Under the pieces are notes generated by a model. That model had not been told where the DNA came from. It made no database searches and worked only from the letters and a program-made list of their open reading frames with translations. Below, piece after piece: positions 1-7,561 of a stretch of DNA of 64,000 bases. Position 1 is the stretch's first letter. Every line of letters begins with the position of its first letter. A program made the position numbers and the translations under genes. The stretch lies in assembly GCA_965119665.1 (NCBI GenBank), contig OZ221974.1:806001-870000 (forward strand). The letters are read 5' to 3'. Source of the stretch: Dialister sp900541485. GTDB lineage: Bacteria; Bacillota; Negativicutes; Veillonellales; Dialisteraceae.

Positions 1-1797
1 CACATTTTTAATGTTCACGGCATCTTGTTTACCGTCGTCTCTCCCTGCATAAAACCGAATATATACTCTGTCATAATCCTTCGGTGCATTGATAAACATA
101 CGATATTTATTTCCGGCCATATAGAATATTCTGTAATCGGAAAAACTGAGAGAAGAAATCTTAACTTTTCCTGCTCCCGGGGATACACCTTTTTCCCCTG
201 TACCCGAAGGAGTTACAACCGGAATTTTATTGTTTTGTCTCTTCTTTCTTTTTCTCTTTCCTGCCTTTATCCCCGATTGTTGTATTTTCGAGCCTTCGTT
301 TGAAGATGCGCTTTCATATTGATTATTATAAAGAACTTTTCCGTCATATAAAGATATTTCTCTGATTTTCAGGTCCGTAAGCAGTCCGTCTGTACCTTCC
401 CCGGATACTCCTGCGGAATCATCCGGAAGATAGTTTCCTATTCCGGCATCCATGCTATCGGTTATATCATTCCATTCAAATTCATCTAAAGCTTTCTTAA
501 CCGCTTTATTAATCTTTCTGATATATGTTCCCGCCTTTTTTCTCAGGTCTTCATTACCAACAATATTTTTCGCTTTCCACTCCGTATGTTGCGGAGGTTC
601 CGCCGCACGAAGAGTTTTACTGAGCTTCATTTCTCCGATATCATTGACAATTATCACAACAGAACAATGAGGCAATGATTCCTTTGTAGTATTTATCAAC
701 ATTCCTGTAGAGCGAAATCTTGACAGAGCCGCCAAATAACAGTCATCATACCTGACATAAATACTGAGATCGTCTTTTTCTGCTATACTTGCCGTCTGAA
801 GCTCTCCTTCGGTTACCGTTTCATAAATTTGACGAGTCCATTTTAATTCCTCGATGCCCTCAAACTCTTTCTTAAGAAGCTCCTCAAGACATTGCTTTGA
901 AATCGTGTACTGTTTTGTCGGGGACTCTATTTTCACCTCGAGTTTCCCATCCTTTATCGCAAGTATAAAATTTTTAAGAACAGCAACCGCAATGTTTTTT
1001 TCCCAGTCTTTATATTCCTCAGCTTTAAAACCGAATATTGCAACATCTGTTCCCGTTTCGGTTCTGTTAAATTCACCGGCTTGCGCAAGATCACATTTAT
1101 CTTCCGGAAATATTGGTCTTCCCGTATATTCATTTTCCAAATAGAGATATTTTCCTGACGGAACTGTCCGCACTTTCTGGCCTTTATACACTTTATGTGT
1201 CGTCACAAGATGTGTCACTCCTTGGAAGGCACGCCCGCCATCTTTTGCCAGCGTATTATAGAAAACCATACCAAGTCCGGAGTATGCAAACGGAGCATTT
1301 TTTCCTATACCGAATGAACCTCCGCTGCTCTGATTCTGTTTGATGGAAATCCCTTCTGTATTCACAAGCGAATCCCAATAGGATTGCTCTCCCGGGGTCG
1401 ATTTCACTCCTGTCAGCCCGGTAGTGTTATAATCACTCATTCTCAGCACAGGAATTTTTTCTTTTTTCAAATGCTTTGAAACTGAATCCAGGAAATCAAT
1501 AGTATCCTGAGTCCTCTGCGGATATACTTCCCAAAAATCATAAGCTCCTTTAATTGCCTGTTCAAACTCCTTAAACATGTCGAAAGAATCTTTTTCAAGC
1601 TCAAACAGCTTAAACTCTACTTTGACAGGTTCTTCTGCAGGAACGTCGCCGTCTCGTGCATCCAGAGAATTTTGACAAACCTCACGTGCAAGACCGTCCA
1701 TAATTCCGGCTCCTTTAAACATGGTGATTGCCGCATTATTGCTGCCACTCACACTGGCTGTTCCAAGCAGTGGGAAATCCCAACATATTTTACCCAT
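1..1797 (-). CDS. GHKL (HATPase) protein of MORC/paraMORC type, partial
   Basis: 599 codons are open with no stop, so the gene runs off the left edge. The start follows a good AAGGAG site. The N-terminus has the Bergerat ATP-binding motifs: N box E39-V-C-Q-N43-S-L-D46-A, a G1-like box S-D122-Y-N-T-T-G127, and a G2 box G159-G-S-F-G-I-G-K-N-A-P-F170. Such GHKL ATPases (Hsp90/MutL/MORC fold) in bacteria occur in restriction-modification operons, where they are thought to remodel DNA or protein complexes. A basic K/R-rich linker lies near residues 520-530, before a further domain that is cut. It lies 12 bp after the 74-aa gene and shares its promoter; dcm and vsr lie upstream. Base composition is AT-rich compared with housekeeping genes to the right. 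ATPase fold is confident; the exact family is inference. Confidence 0.8.
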   Translation of the reverse strand, partial: MGKICWDFPLLGTASVSGSNNAAITMFKGAGIMDGLAREVCQNSLDARDGDVPAEEPVKVEFKLFELEKDSFDMFKEFEQAIKGAYDFWEVYPQRTQDTIDFLDSVSKHLKKEKIPVLRMSDYNTTGLTGVKSTPGEQSYWDSLVNTEGISIKQNQSSGGSFGIGKNAPFAYSGLGMVFYNTLAKDGGRAFQGVTHLVTTHKVYKGQKVRTVPSGKYLYLENEYTGRPIFPEDKCDLAQAGEFNRTETGTDVAIFGFKAEEYKDWEKNIAVAVLKNFILAIKDGKLEVKIESPTKQYTISKQCLEELLKKEFEGIEELKWTRQIYETVTEGELQTASIAEKDDLSIYVRYDDCYLAALSRFRSTGMLINTTKESLPHCSVVIIVNDIGEMKLSKTLRAAEPPQHTEWKAKNIVGNEDLRKKAGTYIRKINKAVKKALDEFEWNDITDSMDAGIGNYLPDDSAGVSGEGTDGLLTDLKIREISLYDGKVLYNNQYESASSNEGSKIQQSGIKAGKRKRKKRQNNKIPVVTPSGTGEKGVSPGAGKVKISSLSFSDYRIFYMAGNKYRMFINAPKDYDRVYIRFYAGRDDGKQDAVNIKNV

Positions 1798-1809
1798 AGC
1801 AGTTACTCC

Positions 1810-2034
1810 TTATTTCAATGTAAATCGTTCTTCTTTTGCATCAATTCCCAGGAAACGATTTTTTGTGTTTTTTAACTCCTTTTCCAAGGCGGAAAAGATT
1901 TGCTTTATATCCCGATCCGTGTACTCATAACTTGCTTTACTCGAGCAATTTCCCAAAAGTCGCATCATTTCAAGAATCTTGTTTGTACGCGCTTCCGCAA
2001 GTCTGACAAAACGCTCTCTTTTTGTTTCTGCCAT
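1810..2034 (-). CDS. Small conserved-looking 74-aa protein paired with the GHKL ATPase
   Basis: Starts 8 nt after a GGAGG site and ends 12 bp before the GHKL ATPase, so the two are co-transcribed and probably form a working pair. The protein is highly charged, mostly predicted helix, beginning M-A-E-T-K-R-E-R-F-V-R-L-A-E-A-R and continuing with L-L-G-N-C-S and Y-E-Y-T-D-R-D-I motifs. No catalytic signature, signal peptide or membrane segment is visible. I do not recognise a named domain. From its position it could be a subunit or regulator of the ATPase. It has its own strong promoter and is separated from dcm by a terminator. Confidence 0.75.
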   Translation of the reverse strand: MAETKRERFVRLAEARTNKILEMMRLLGNCSSKASYEYTDRDIKQIFSALEKELKNTKNRFLGIDAKEERFTLK

Positions 2035-2073
2035 AACATTTACCTCCCATTACTACCGTTATTATTTTAAAAT

Positions 2074-2103
2074 ATAATACAATATATTTTATTTATTTGT
2101 CAA
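2074..2103 (-). promoter_or_regulatory. Promoter of the 74-aa protein / GHKL ATPase unit
   Basis: On the minus strand a perfect -35 TTGACA (2098-2103) and a -10 TATTAT (2074-2079) are 18 bp apart, about 40 bp before the start codon at 2034. This makes the ATPase unit transcriptionally independent of dcm. Confidence 0.65.
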
Positions 2104-2104
2104 A

Positions 2105-2146
2105 TATTTTTTATATTTTCAAAATATTTTGAAAATATAAAAAATA
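2105..2146. repeat. 42-bp perfect AT-rich palindrome
   Basis: Every base from 2105 to 2125 pairs with its partner from 2146 to 2126, giving a 21-bp perfect dyad with no loop. It sits directly upstream of the -35 of the ATPase unit and overlaps the T-tract of the dcm terminator. It could be an operator or a cruciform-forming site. Confidence 0.8.
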
Positions 2147-2173
2147 AGAGCGGATAATTGCATACCCGCTCTT
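2141..2173 (-). terminator. Rho-independent terminator after dcm
   Basis: Stem AAGAGCGG (2146-2153) pairs with CCGCTCTT (2166-2173) across a 12-nt loop; on the minus strand it is followed by TTATTTTTT. It ends the RHH-vsr-dcm transcript 15 bp after the dcm stop codon. Confidence 0.75.
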
Positions 2174-2187
2174 AATTTATTTCTGTT

Positions 2188-3309
2188 TTATTTTTGAATA
2201 TTATTTCCGATTATATTGAAGCATTTAACCATAAACTCCGCCATCGTTTGAATTACCGGGATTGTTACAGAGTTTCCGAACTGTTTATATTGCTGTGCTT
2301 CACTCATTCCTTCCGGAAAAGAAAACCTGTCCTTACCGTCTTCAACAAAGGCATATCCTATAAACCCCTGTAACTTTCCCCATTCTTCGGGTGTCATAAA
2401 TCTCACACAGCTGTCGTTTAACGGTGTTTTCTTTGTCGGATATATCATCCCGGGAATACCTTCCTGCGGATCGTATACCAAATTTCGTTCTTTACCGGAT
2501 CCTCCTGTCGCCATTATCGTATTTGCAACAGGACACGATATCGTCTGTGCATTAACAATCTTATACCCGAAACCGTTTCCGTTGTTGTGATTTCTTTCCC
2601 GATGTCTGATTAATGTATTAAAGTATCCGGAGGACAGATAGTATTTCGGATTCGCCCCAAGTTCCAGTAATTCATGCAAATCTCTATATATAACCAATCC
2701 GTTTTTTGCGGGAAGGCAATCCGGAAGATAATCTGCGGCATTACCGAAGTACTTTCGACTGAATGCCATAATATATGTTCTGGGACGATTCTGCGGTATC
2801 CCGAAATCTCTTGAATTTCTGACAAAATCCCGCCCGTCATAAATCAGATTTCCGTCTGTATCGTGATGAACCCCTATAATCTTATAATCCAAATCTTTTT
2901 CTAATTTATTCGTTATTACTTTAAAAGTCGCCCCTTTGTCATGCCTTACAAGATTGTCCACGTTCTCAAGAAAGACGGCTTTCGGTAATGTCCGTCTGAT
3001 TATTTCGGCTATATGTAAAAAAATATTTCCTCTTTTTTCGTCCTTAAAGCCACGTTCATATCCTTGTTTGCTGAAACTTTGACAGGGAAAACCTGCAAGC
3101 AACACATCATACTCTGTATTTTCCGCTATGCTTTTAAATTCTTCCGACGTCAAATCATTCTCAGGGTTTTCCCCGTACAAATGCATATAAGTCCGGCAGG
3201 CATATGTATCAATTTCAGCTGACAGAACATTTGTAAATTCTCCCGTCATTTCAAATCCTTTTCGCATGCCTCCGATTCCTGCACAGAGATCTATTGTTCT
3301 ATAAGGCAT
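2188..3309 (-). CDS. dcm: DNA (cytosine-5-)-methyltransferase
   Basis: A 373-aa type II m5C methylase that transfers a methyl group from S-adenosylmethionine to C5 of cytosine in a specific DNA site. Motif I is D-L-C-A-G-I-G-G near residue 7, motif IV is G-F-P-C-Q-S-F-S with the catalytic Cys near residue 75, motif VI is E-N-V-D-N-L, motif VIII Q-N-R-P-R, and motif X contains F-G-N-S-V near the C-terminus. The set is complete, so the enzyme is probably active. The target-recognition region lies between motifs VIII and IX; its specificity cannot be read. It overlaps the end of vsr by 19 bp and has its own AAGGAG site. With Vsr and the GHKL ATPase it forms a restriction-type locus. Confidence 0.95.
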   Translation of the reverse strand: MPYRTIDLCAGIGGMRKGFEMTGEFTNVLSAEIDTYACRTYMHLYGENPENDLTSEEFKSIAENTEYDVLLAGFPCQSFSKQGYERGFKDEKRGNIFLHIAEIIRRTLPKAVFLENVDNLVRHDKGATFKVITNKLEKDLDYKIIGVHHDTDGNLIYDGRDFVRNSRDFGIPQNRPRTYIMAFSRKYFGNAADYLPDCLPAKNGLVIYRDLHELLELGANPKYYLSSGYFNTLIRHRERNHNNGNGFGYKIVNAQTISCPVANTIMATGGSGKERNLVYDPQEGIPGMIYPTKKTPLNDSCVRFMTPEEWGKLQGFIGYAFVEDGKDRFSFPEGMSEAQQYKQFGNSVTIPVIQTMAEFMVKCFNIIGNNIQK

Positions 3310-3728
3310 TTCCTTTTCTCCTTCACCTTATTTTCTATAATGTCTGCACATTCAGACAAATTCTTCTTTATATTCTTACCCCAAAACCTCAGTACAAGCC
3401 ATCCGTCAGATTCAAGAATCTTATTAACTTCCTTATCTCGAGAAATATTTCTTTCAATTTTATTAATCCAAAAATCCCGGTTGCTTTTTATATCGGACTT
3501 ACGATTATCCCAATCAAATCCATGCCAAAACTCCGAATCGCAAAAAACCGCAATTTTCAAACCTTTGAAAGCTATATCGGGGCACCCGGGTATTCCCCTT
3601 ACATTCTTTCTGTAACGAAGTCCCCTTCTCCATAATTCTTTCCTCAACAGACGCTCGATTTCGGAATCTTTATTTCGCACATGCTGCATATTCCTTCGGC
3701 GTTGTTCGCGAGTCAATCTGTCCGCCAT
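3291..3728 (-). CDS. vsr: Very short patch repair (Vsr) endonuclease
   Basis: 145 aa, using the ATG with a GGAGG site 6-7 nt upstream rather than the longer open frame that begins at 3785. Vsr nicks DNA 5' of the T in T:G mismatches produced when 5-methylcytosine deaminates, and typically accompanies m5C methylases. Family features seen: N-terminal R-R-R-N-M-Q-H-V-R-N-K-D-S, the P-G-C-P-D motif with the metal-binding Asp, then V-F-C-D-S-E-F-W-H-G, and a late G-W-L-V-L-R-F-W. In E. coli Vsr the segment before F-W-H carries Thr-His; here it is Cys-Asp, a form I regard as common in Gram-positive homologues. Translationally overlaps dcm. Confidence 0.92.
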   Translation of the reverse strand: MADRLTREQRRRNMQHVRNKDSEIERLLRKELWRRGLRYRKNVRGIPGCPDIAFKGLKIAVFCDSEFWHGFDWDNRKSDIKSNRDFWINKIERNISRDKEVNKILESDGWLVLRFWGKNIKKNLSECADIIENKVKEKRKCLIEQ

Positions 3729-3754
3729 AAAATACCTCCAAACAGATGTGGTTA

Positions 3755-3931
3755 TTATTTTTTCGACAAGTACTCCGTAATACACTCATGTATTACGGCA
3801 GCTACCGTTACTCCTTGTTCGGCCGCATATATTTTCAAAAATTGCTTATCCTCAACAGTTACAGACAGATTCAATGTGGTTCGCTTTTCCGGCCCCCGAA
3901 TTTTCTTAATTCCATTTTCGGTCTCAGACAT
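3755..3931 (-). CDS. Ribbon-helix-helix (CopG/Arc-like) small DNA-binding protein
   Basis: 58 codons, preceded by GGAGG 8 nt before the ATG. After a basic N-terminal tail, the segment R-T-T-L-N-L-S-V alternates polar and apolar residues like an RHH beta strand. It is followed by two helices (V-E-D-K-Q-F-L-K-I-Y-A-A, then V-T-V-A-A-V-I-H-E-C-I-T-E-Y-L). RHH proteins bind DNA as dimers and often regulate their own operon; antitoxins belong here too. It is the first gene of the RHH-vsr-dcm unit, 26 bp before vsr. A palindrome over the transcription start region upstream is a plausible operator. No toxin partner is seen, so a control-protein role for the methylase operon is preferred. Confidence 0.75.
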   Translation of the reverse strand: MSETENGIKKIRGPEKRTTLNLSVTVEDKQFLKIYAAEQGVTVAAVIHECITEYLSKK

Positions 3932-3959
3932 TGATAATACCTCCAGTTATAACATAAGC

Positions 3960-3979
3960 AATTGCGTAAATACGCAATT
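3960..3979. promoter_or_regulatory. Palindromic operator candidate upstream of the RHH gene
   Basis: AATTGCGTA and TACGCAATT flank a 2-bp AA centre. The dyad covers the expected transcription start of the promoter at 3981-4009, an ideal position for repression by the RHH protein encoded just downstream. Confidence 0.55.
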
Positions 3980-3980
3980 T

Positions 3981-4009
3981 ATTTTATCCTTTTTTTCTTA
4001 CCCGGTCAA
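3981..4009 (-). promoter_or_regulatory. Promoter of the RHH-vsr-dcm unit
   Basis: Minus-strand -35 TTGACC (4004-4009) and -10 TAAAAT (3981-3986) with a 17-bp spacer, each one base from consensus. The -35 lies only 9 bp beyond the rlmD stop codon. Confidence 0.6.
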
Positions 4010-4017
4010 CTCTCCGT

Positions 4018-5481
4018 TCAGCCTCTTTTCCATATCTCCGGATATTCCCCACCACCTCTACATTGCTCGGCTCTCCCGTTTCCCAAAACAGAGGAGATTT
4101 TCTTTACTATATTACATTTTTCCAACAACGCCACCGTCTCGACGTGCATGGTCTGGGGAAACATGTCTACCGGCTGTACTTCTCGGATTCTGTAGCCTTC
4201 CTGTTTCAGAATGGCCGCATCTCTTGCGAAAGTGGCGGGATTGCAGGAGACGTAGACGATTCTTTCGGGATTCATGGCGGCGGCGGCTTTTAATACGTTT
4301 TCCGCGCAACCTGCTCTTACGGGATCCATAACAATCACGTCGGGTTTGAGTCCGTTTTTGTATAGTTCGGGCATCAGTTTTCCTGCATCGGCGGCGTGAA
4401 ATTCCACATTTCCTATATGGTTTGCTTTTGCATTTTTTATAGCGTCTTCGACCGCCGGTTTTACGATTTCTATACCGATTACTTTTTTTGCTTTTTTCGC
4501 AAGGCAAAGGGAAATGGTCCCCGTTCCGCAGTAGGCGTCGATGACCGTTTCTTTTCCTGTGAGGTTTGCATAGGCAAGGGCGGTTTCGTACAATTTTTCC
4601 GCCTGTTCTTTGTGAACTTGGAAGAAGGAGTAGGGCGATACTTCAAATGCCAGTCCGCCGAGGGAGGCGGTGAGTGTTTCCCGTCCCCAAAGGAGGCGGA
4701 TTTTCTTTCCCAGTATCACGTTCCCCGGGCGGGACTGTATATTGTGGTAGAGAGAGGTCACAAAGGGGAGTTCTTTTTGTATATCCCGTATCCATTCTTT
4801 TTCTGCCGGCAGTTCTTCTGTCGCCGTGACGATGACGGCCATCACTTTCCCGTCATTTCCCACCCGTCCCATGATATGGCGGATACTTCCTTTTTTTGTT
4901 TTTTCGTTATATAAAGAAATACGGTGTTTCTGTATAAATGTTTCTGCCCATTGGAGAAGACGGTTATTTTCTTCTTCTTGTATTTCGCAGGTACTTACAG
5001 GAATGACTTCGTGGCTTCCCTGTTTGTAGTAGCCCAGGGCAGGAACGCCGTTTACCATGCCTGCAGGGATAGCCATTTTATTCCGGTAGTGAAACGGGTG
5101 TGCCGCCGGAAGAACGGGCAGGACAAGTTCTCCCTCTTCTTTGGCAATCCTTTCTATCACGCTCCGGACACGGCGGTATTTCACGTCAAGTTGTCCTTCA
5201 TAGGTGAGGTGGGAAATCTGGCAGCCGCCGCAGTTTTCATACACCGGGCAGGACGGCTGTGTCCTGTATGGTGATGTTTTTTCTATTTCCAACAGCTTTC
5301 CTTTGGCATAGGATTTTTTGACGACCGTGATTTCCGCTTTAACGATTTCAGAAGGAAGTGCGTCCGGCACAAAAACGGTAAATCCGTCTACACGGCCGAT
5401 TCCTTCTCCGTGGACACCGAGGTCATTGATTTCTATGCTGCGGATTTCATTCATACGGACCGCAGATTCTTCGTTTCTCAT
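4018..5481 (-). CDS. rlmD: 23S rRNA (uracil-C5)-methyltransferase, RlmD/RumA family
   Basis: 487 aa from the ATG that follows GAGGGAG (an ATG four codons earlier lacks a site). N-terminal TRAM domain about residues 10-65, then a Cys cluster with C-G-G-C-Q that binds a 4Fe-4S centre. The Rossmann methylase core has D-A-Y-C-G-T-G-T for SAM binding and D-P-V-R-A-G-C. The catalytic S-C-N-P-A-T follows near the C-terminus. It methylates a 23S rRNA uridine. After the usual end of the family (V-A-L-L-E-K-C) the frame continues about 30 residues, rich in G and R, up to the border of the AT-rich defence block. That tail may be an extension acquired when foreign DNA inserted. Confidence 0.92.
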   Translation of the reverse strand: MRNEESAVRMNEIRSIEINDLGVHGEGIGRVDGFTVFVPDALPSEIVKAEITVVKKSYAKGKLLEIEKTSPYRTQPSCPVYENCGGCQISHLTYEGQLDVKYRRVRSVIERIAKEEGELVLPVLPAAHPFHYRNKMAIPAGMVNGVPALGYYKQGSHEVIPVSTCEIQEEENNRLLQWAETFIQKHRISLYNEKTKKGSIRHIMGRVGNDGKVMAVIVTATEELPAEKEWIRDIQKELPFVTSLYHNIQSRPGNVILGKKIRLLWGRETLTASLGGLAFEVSPYSFFQVHKEQAEKLYETALAYANLTGKETVIDAYCGTGTISLCLAKKAKKVIGIEIVKPAVEDAIKNAKANHIGNVEFHAADAGKLMPELYKNGLKPDVIVMDPVRAGCAENVLKAAAAMNPERIVYVSCNPATFARDAAILKQEGYRIREVQPVDMFPQTMHVETVALLEKCNIVKKISSVLGNGRAEQCRGGGEYPEIWKRG

Positions 5482-5561
5482 AAGCTCCCTCATTTAGATG
5501 ATTTTTCTTTATTATTATAGTGGAAAACAAGGAAATATGCCGCCTGCCAAAACGGGCGGTT

Positions 5562-6257
5562 TTATTTTTGCCCGTAACTTGCGCCGGGGCCGTGTTTTCT
5601 CCGGTAATGGACATCCAAAACGTATGCCGGCATGCTGCTTGCAGGGTTCAGCAATTTCGTTTTCATCGCCATCTCCGCCACCATTTCAAGAACGACCGCA
5701 TGATAAACGGCTTCCGCCGCATCTTTTCCCCATGCAAAAGGTCCGTGATTTCTCACCAAAATGGCCGGTACGGCTTCTATATTCTGCTTTCTCTCTCTGA
5801 TCGTTTCAAGAATGACTTGTCCCGTATGGGTTTCGTAGTCCGTTTCCGCCTCTTCTTTCGTCAGGTATCTTGTACAAGGGATATCGCCGTAGAAATAATC
5901 GGCGTGAGTCGTTCCGAGGGACGGTATATCCATGCCCGCCTGTGCAAAAGCGACAGCATTGACAGAATGGGTATGGGTCACTCCACCAATGGAAGGACAG
6001 GCACGGTACAGTTCCAAATGGGTGGCAGTGTCTGACGAGGGTTTCCATTTCCCTTCTACCGTTCCGCCCGTTTCCGCATCGACGACCACCATGTCTTCTG
6101 CTGTCATGTCTTCATAAGGAATTCCTGACGGCTTAATGACAACGAGTCCTTTGTCGCGGTCAATTCCGCTCACATTGCCCCATGTATAAATCACGACTTT
6201 TTGCTTCACCAGTTCCAAATTCGCTTCATACACCTGTTTTTTTAATTCTTCCAGCAT
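5562..6257 (-). CDS. araD: L-ribulose-5-phosphate 4-epimerase (class II aldolase family)
   Basis: 231 aa, the normal AraD length. The enzyme interconverts L-ribulose 5-phosphate and D-xylulose 5-phosphate in pentose metabolism. Zinc-binding His residues are seen in T-H-T-H-S (about residue 94-97) and R-N-H-G-P-F (about 169). G-N-V-S-G near residue 28 and S-S-D-T-A-T-H near 75 match the phosphate-binding loops, and the C-terminal A-S-Y-G-Q is conserved in AraD. It has an AAAGGA site. No araA or araB is near, so it may serve ascorbate/ulonate-type or general pentose traffic. Fuculose aldolase is less likely given length and tail. Confidence 0.9.
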   Translation of the reverse strand: MLEELKKQVYEANLELVKQKVVIYTWGNVSGIDRDKGLVVIKPSGIPYEDMTAEDMVVVDAETGGTVEGKWKPSSDTATHLELYRACPSIGGVTHTHSVNAVAFAQAGMDIPSLGTTHADYFYGDIPCTRYLTKEEAETDYETHTGQVILETIRERKQNIEAVPAILVRNHGPFAWGKDAAEAVYHAVVLEMVAEMAMKTKLLNPASSMPAYVLDVHYRRKHGPGASYGQK

Positions 6258-6299
6258 TTTGACATCCTTTCTTTTCTGTTTTCTTTTCTATGGAAATAC

Positions 6300-6335
6300 A
6301 AAAATAGAAATACCACATCTGATATTCCTATTTTT
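6300..6335. promoter_or_regulatory. AT-rich inverted repeat in the araD leader
   Basis: Arms of 16 bp (6300-6315 and 6320-6335) pair with two mismatches around a 4-nt loop, about 45 bp before the araD start. T-runs lie on both sides, so it could be an operator or a weak terminator/attenuator. Confidence 0.45.
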
Positions 6336-6430
6336 TGTTTTTAAAATCAAAAATATCTTATTTTATTTTACCAAAATCCGGGAAATTATAAAAACGGTGA
6401 ACTTTACATAAAAAAACGACTTGATAAAAG

Positions 6431-6470
6431 TAAAAAAGCTTGTAAACTCATTCGCTCACAAGCTTTTTTA
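6431..6470 (-). terminator. Terminator of the first Fbp-like operon
   Basis: TAAAAAAGCTTGT pairs with ACAAGCTTTTTTA around a 14-nt loop immediately after the stop codon of the ATPase gene; T-runs follow on both strands. Confidence 0.85.
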
Positions 6471-6473
6471 CTT

Positions 6474-7535
6474 TTATGCTTTTTCCAAGTCTTCGATGAG
6501 CCATGCTTTTTCAGGCGGGAAAGCCACATAGCCTTCTCCATCTAAGATGACACGTCCCGGATCGAAGACGTCAATAATCCATTCTTTGTCCTGCCCGTCT
6601 TTGACGAAGTAGCGTACTTTTTCTCCTAAAAACATCTGGTTTGTAATTCTGACTTTTATATTTACCTGTCCCTGCATTTCTTCTTTGGACAGGCTCAGAC
6701 ATTCCGGACGAATACTCAGACAATATTCTTTTCCCGGAGTGACCGCTTTTTCGGTTTTTATGGCAGTATCGCCATAAAGGACCGAAGCGTTATCATTTCC
6801 TTTTACGGAAAGTAAGTTTGTCGTCCCGATGAAATCTGCGACAAACGGTGTTTTCGGTTCGAAATAAATTTCCTGGGGCTTTCCGACCTGGTGGACAACA
6901 CCGCCTTTAAGGACTACGACCATATCCGACATGGACAACGCTTCCGACTGGTCATGAGTGACATAAATCGTAGACAGTCCCATTTTTTTCTGAATTTCAC
7001 GGAGTTCGACACGCACGCTTTCACGGAGCTTTGCATCCAGATTGGAAAGCGGCTCGTCCAAAAGTAAAAGGTCGGGATTCATGACAAGTGCACGGGCTAC
7101 GGCGACACGCTGCTGCTGACCGCCGGACATCTGGTTCGGATATCTGTTTTCCATACCTTTGAGTTGCATGAGTTCCAGTGCTTCCGTGACTCGCGTTTCT
7201 ATTTCTTTTTTCGGCTTGTGTTTAACTCTGAGACCATAGGAAACATTGTCAAAAACATTCATGTGGGGAAAGAGGGCGTATTCCTGGAATACCATAGCTG
7301 TATTTCTTCCATACGGCGGAATTTTTTCGATTCGTTTCCCGTTGAGCAGAATTTCCCCTTCATCAGGTTCATAGAAACCCGCCACCATCCGGAGAAGTGT
7401 CGTTTTCCCGCAGCCTGACGGTCCGAGGAATGTCACAAAGTGTCCTCTTTCAAAGTCTATGTCCACATCTTTGATGACATGGGTTTTCCCGAAGTATTTA
7501 TTTATTTTCTTTAGCTGTAATACCAATTCAGACAT
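6474..7535 (-). CDS. Iron(III)/spermidine-type ABC transporter ATP-binding protein (FbpC-like)
   Basis: 353 aa from an ATG 6 nt after GAGGTG. It hydrolyses ATP to drive the adjacent permease. Walker A G-P-S-G-C-G-K-T-T near residue 33, Q loop V-F-Q-E-Y-A-L-F-P-H, signature M-S-G-G-Q-Q-Q-R, Walker B L-L-L-L-D-E-P-L-S-N-L-D and H-loop V-T-H-D-Q are all intact. The last 120 residues form the TOBE/OB regulatory domain of the CUT1/PotA/FbpC group. It is the third gene of SBP-permease-ATPase, 26 bp after the permease. The operon resembles ferric iron importers, but thiamine, phosphonate or spermidine cannot be excluded. Confidence 0.9.
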   Translation of the reverse strand: MSELVLQLKKINKYFGKTHVIKDVDIDFERGHFVTFLGPSGCGKTTLLRMVAGFYEPDEGEILLNGKRIEKIPPYGRNTAMVFQEYALFPHMNVFDNVSYGLRVKHKPKKEIETRVTEALELMQLKGMENRYPNQMSGGQQQRVAVARALVMNPDLLLLDEPLSNLDAKLRESVRVELREIQKKMGLSTIYVTHDQSEALSMSDMVVVLKGGVVHQVGKPQEIYFEPKTPFVADFIGTTNLLSVKGNDNASVLYGDTAIKTEKAVTPGKEYCLSIRPECLSLSKEEMQGQVNIKVRITNQMFLGEKVRYFVKDGQDKEWIIDVFDPGRVILDGEGYVAFPPEKAWLIEDLEKA

Positions 7536-7561
7536 ATGTCCACCTCTGTTTTCCACTGTGT

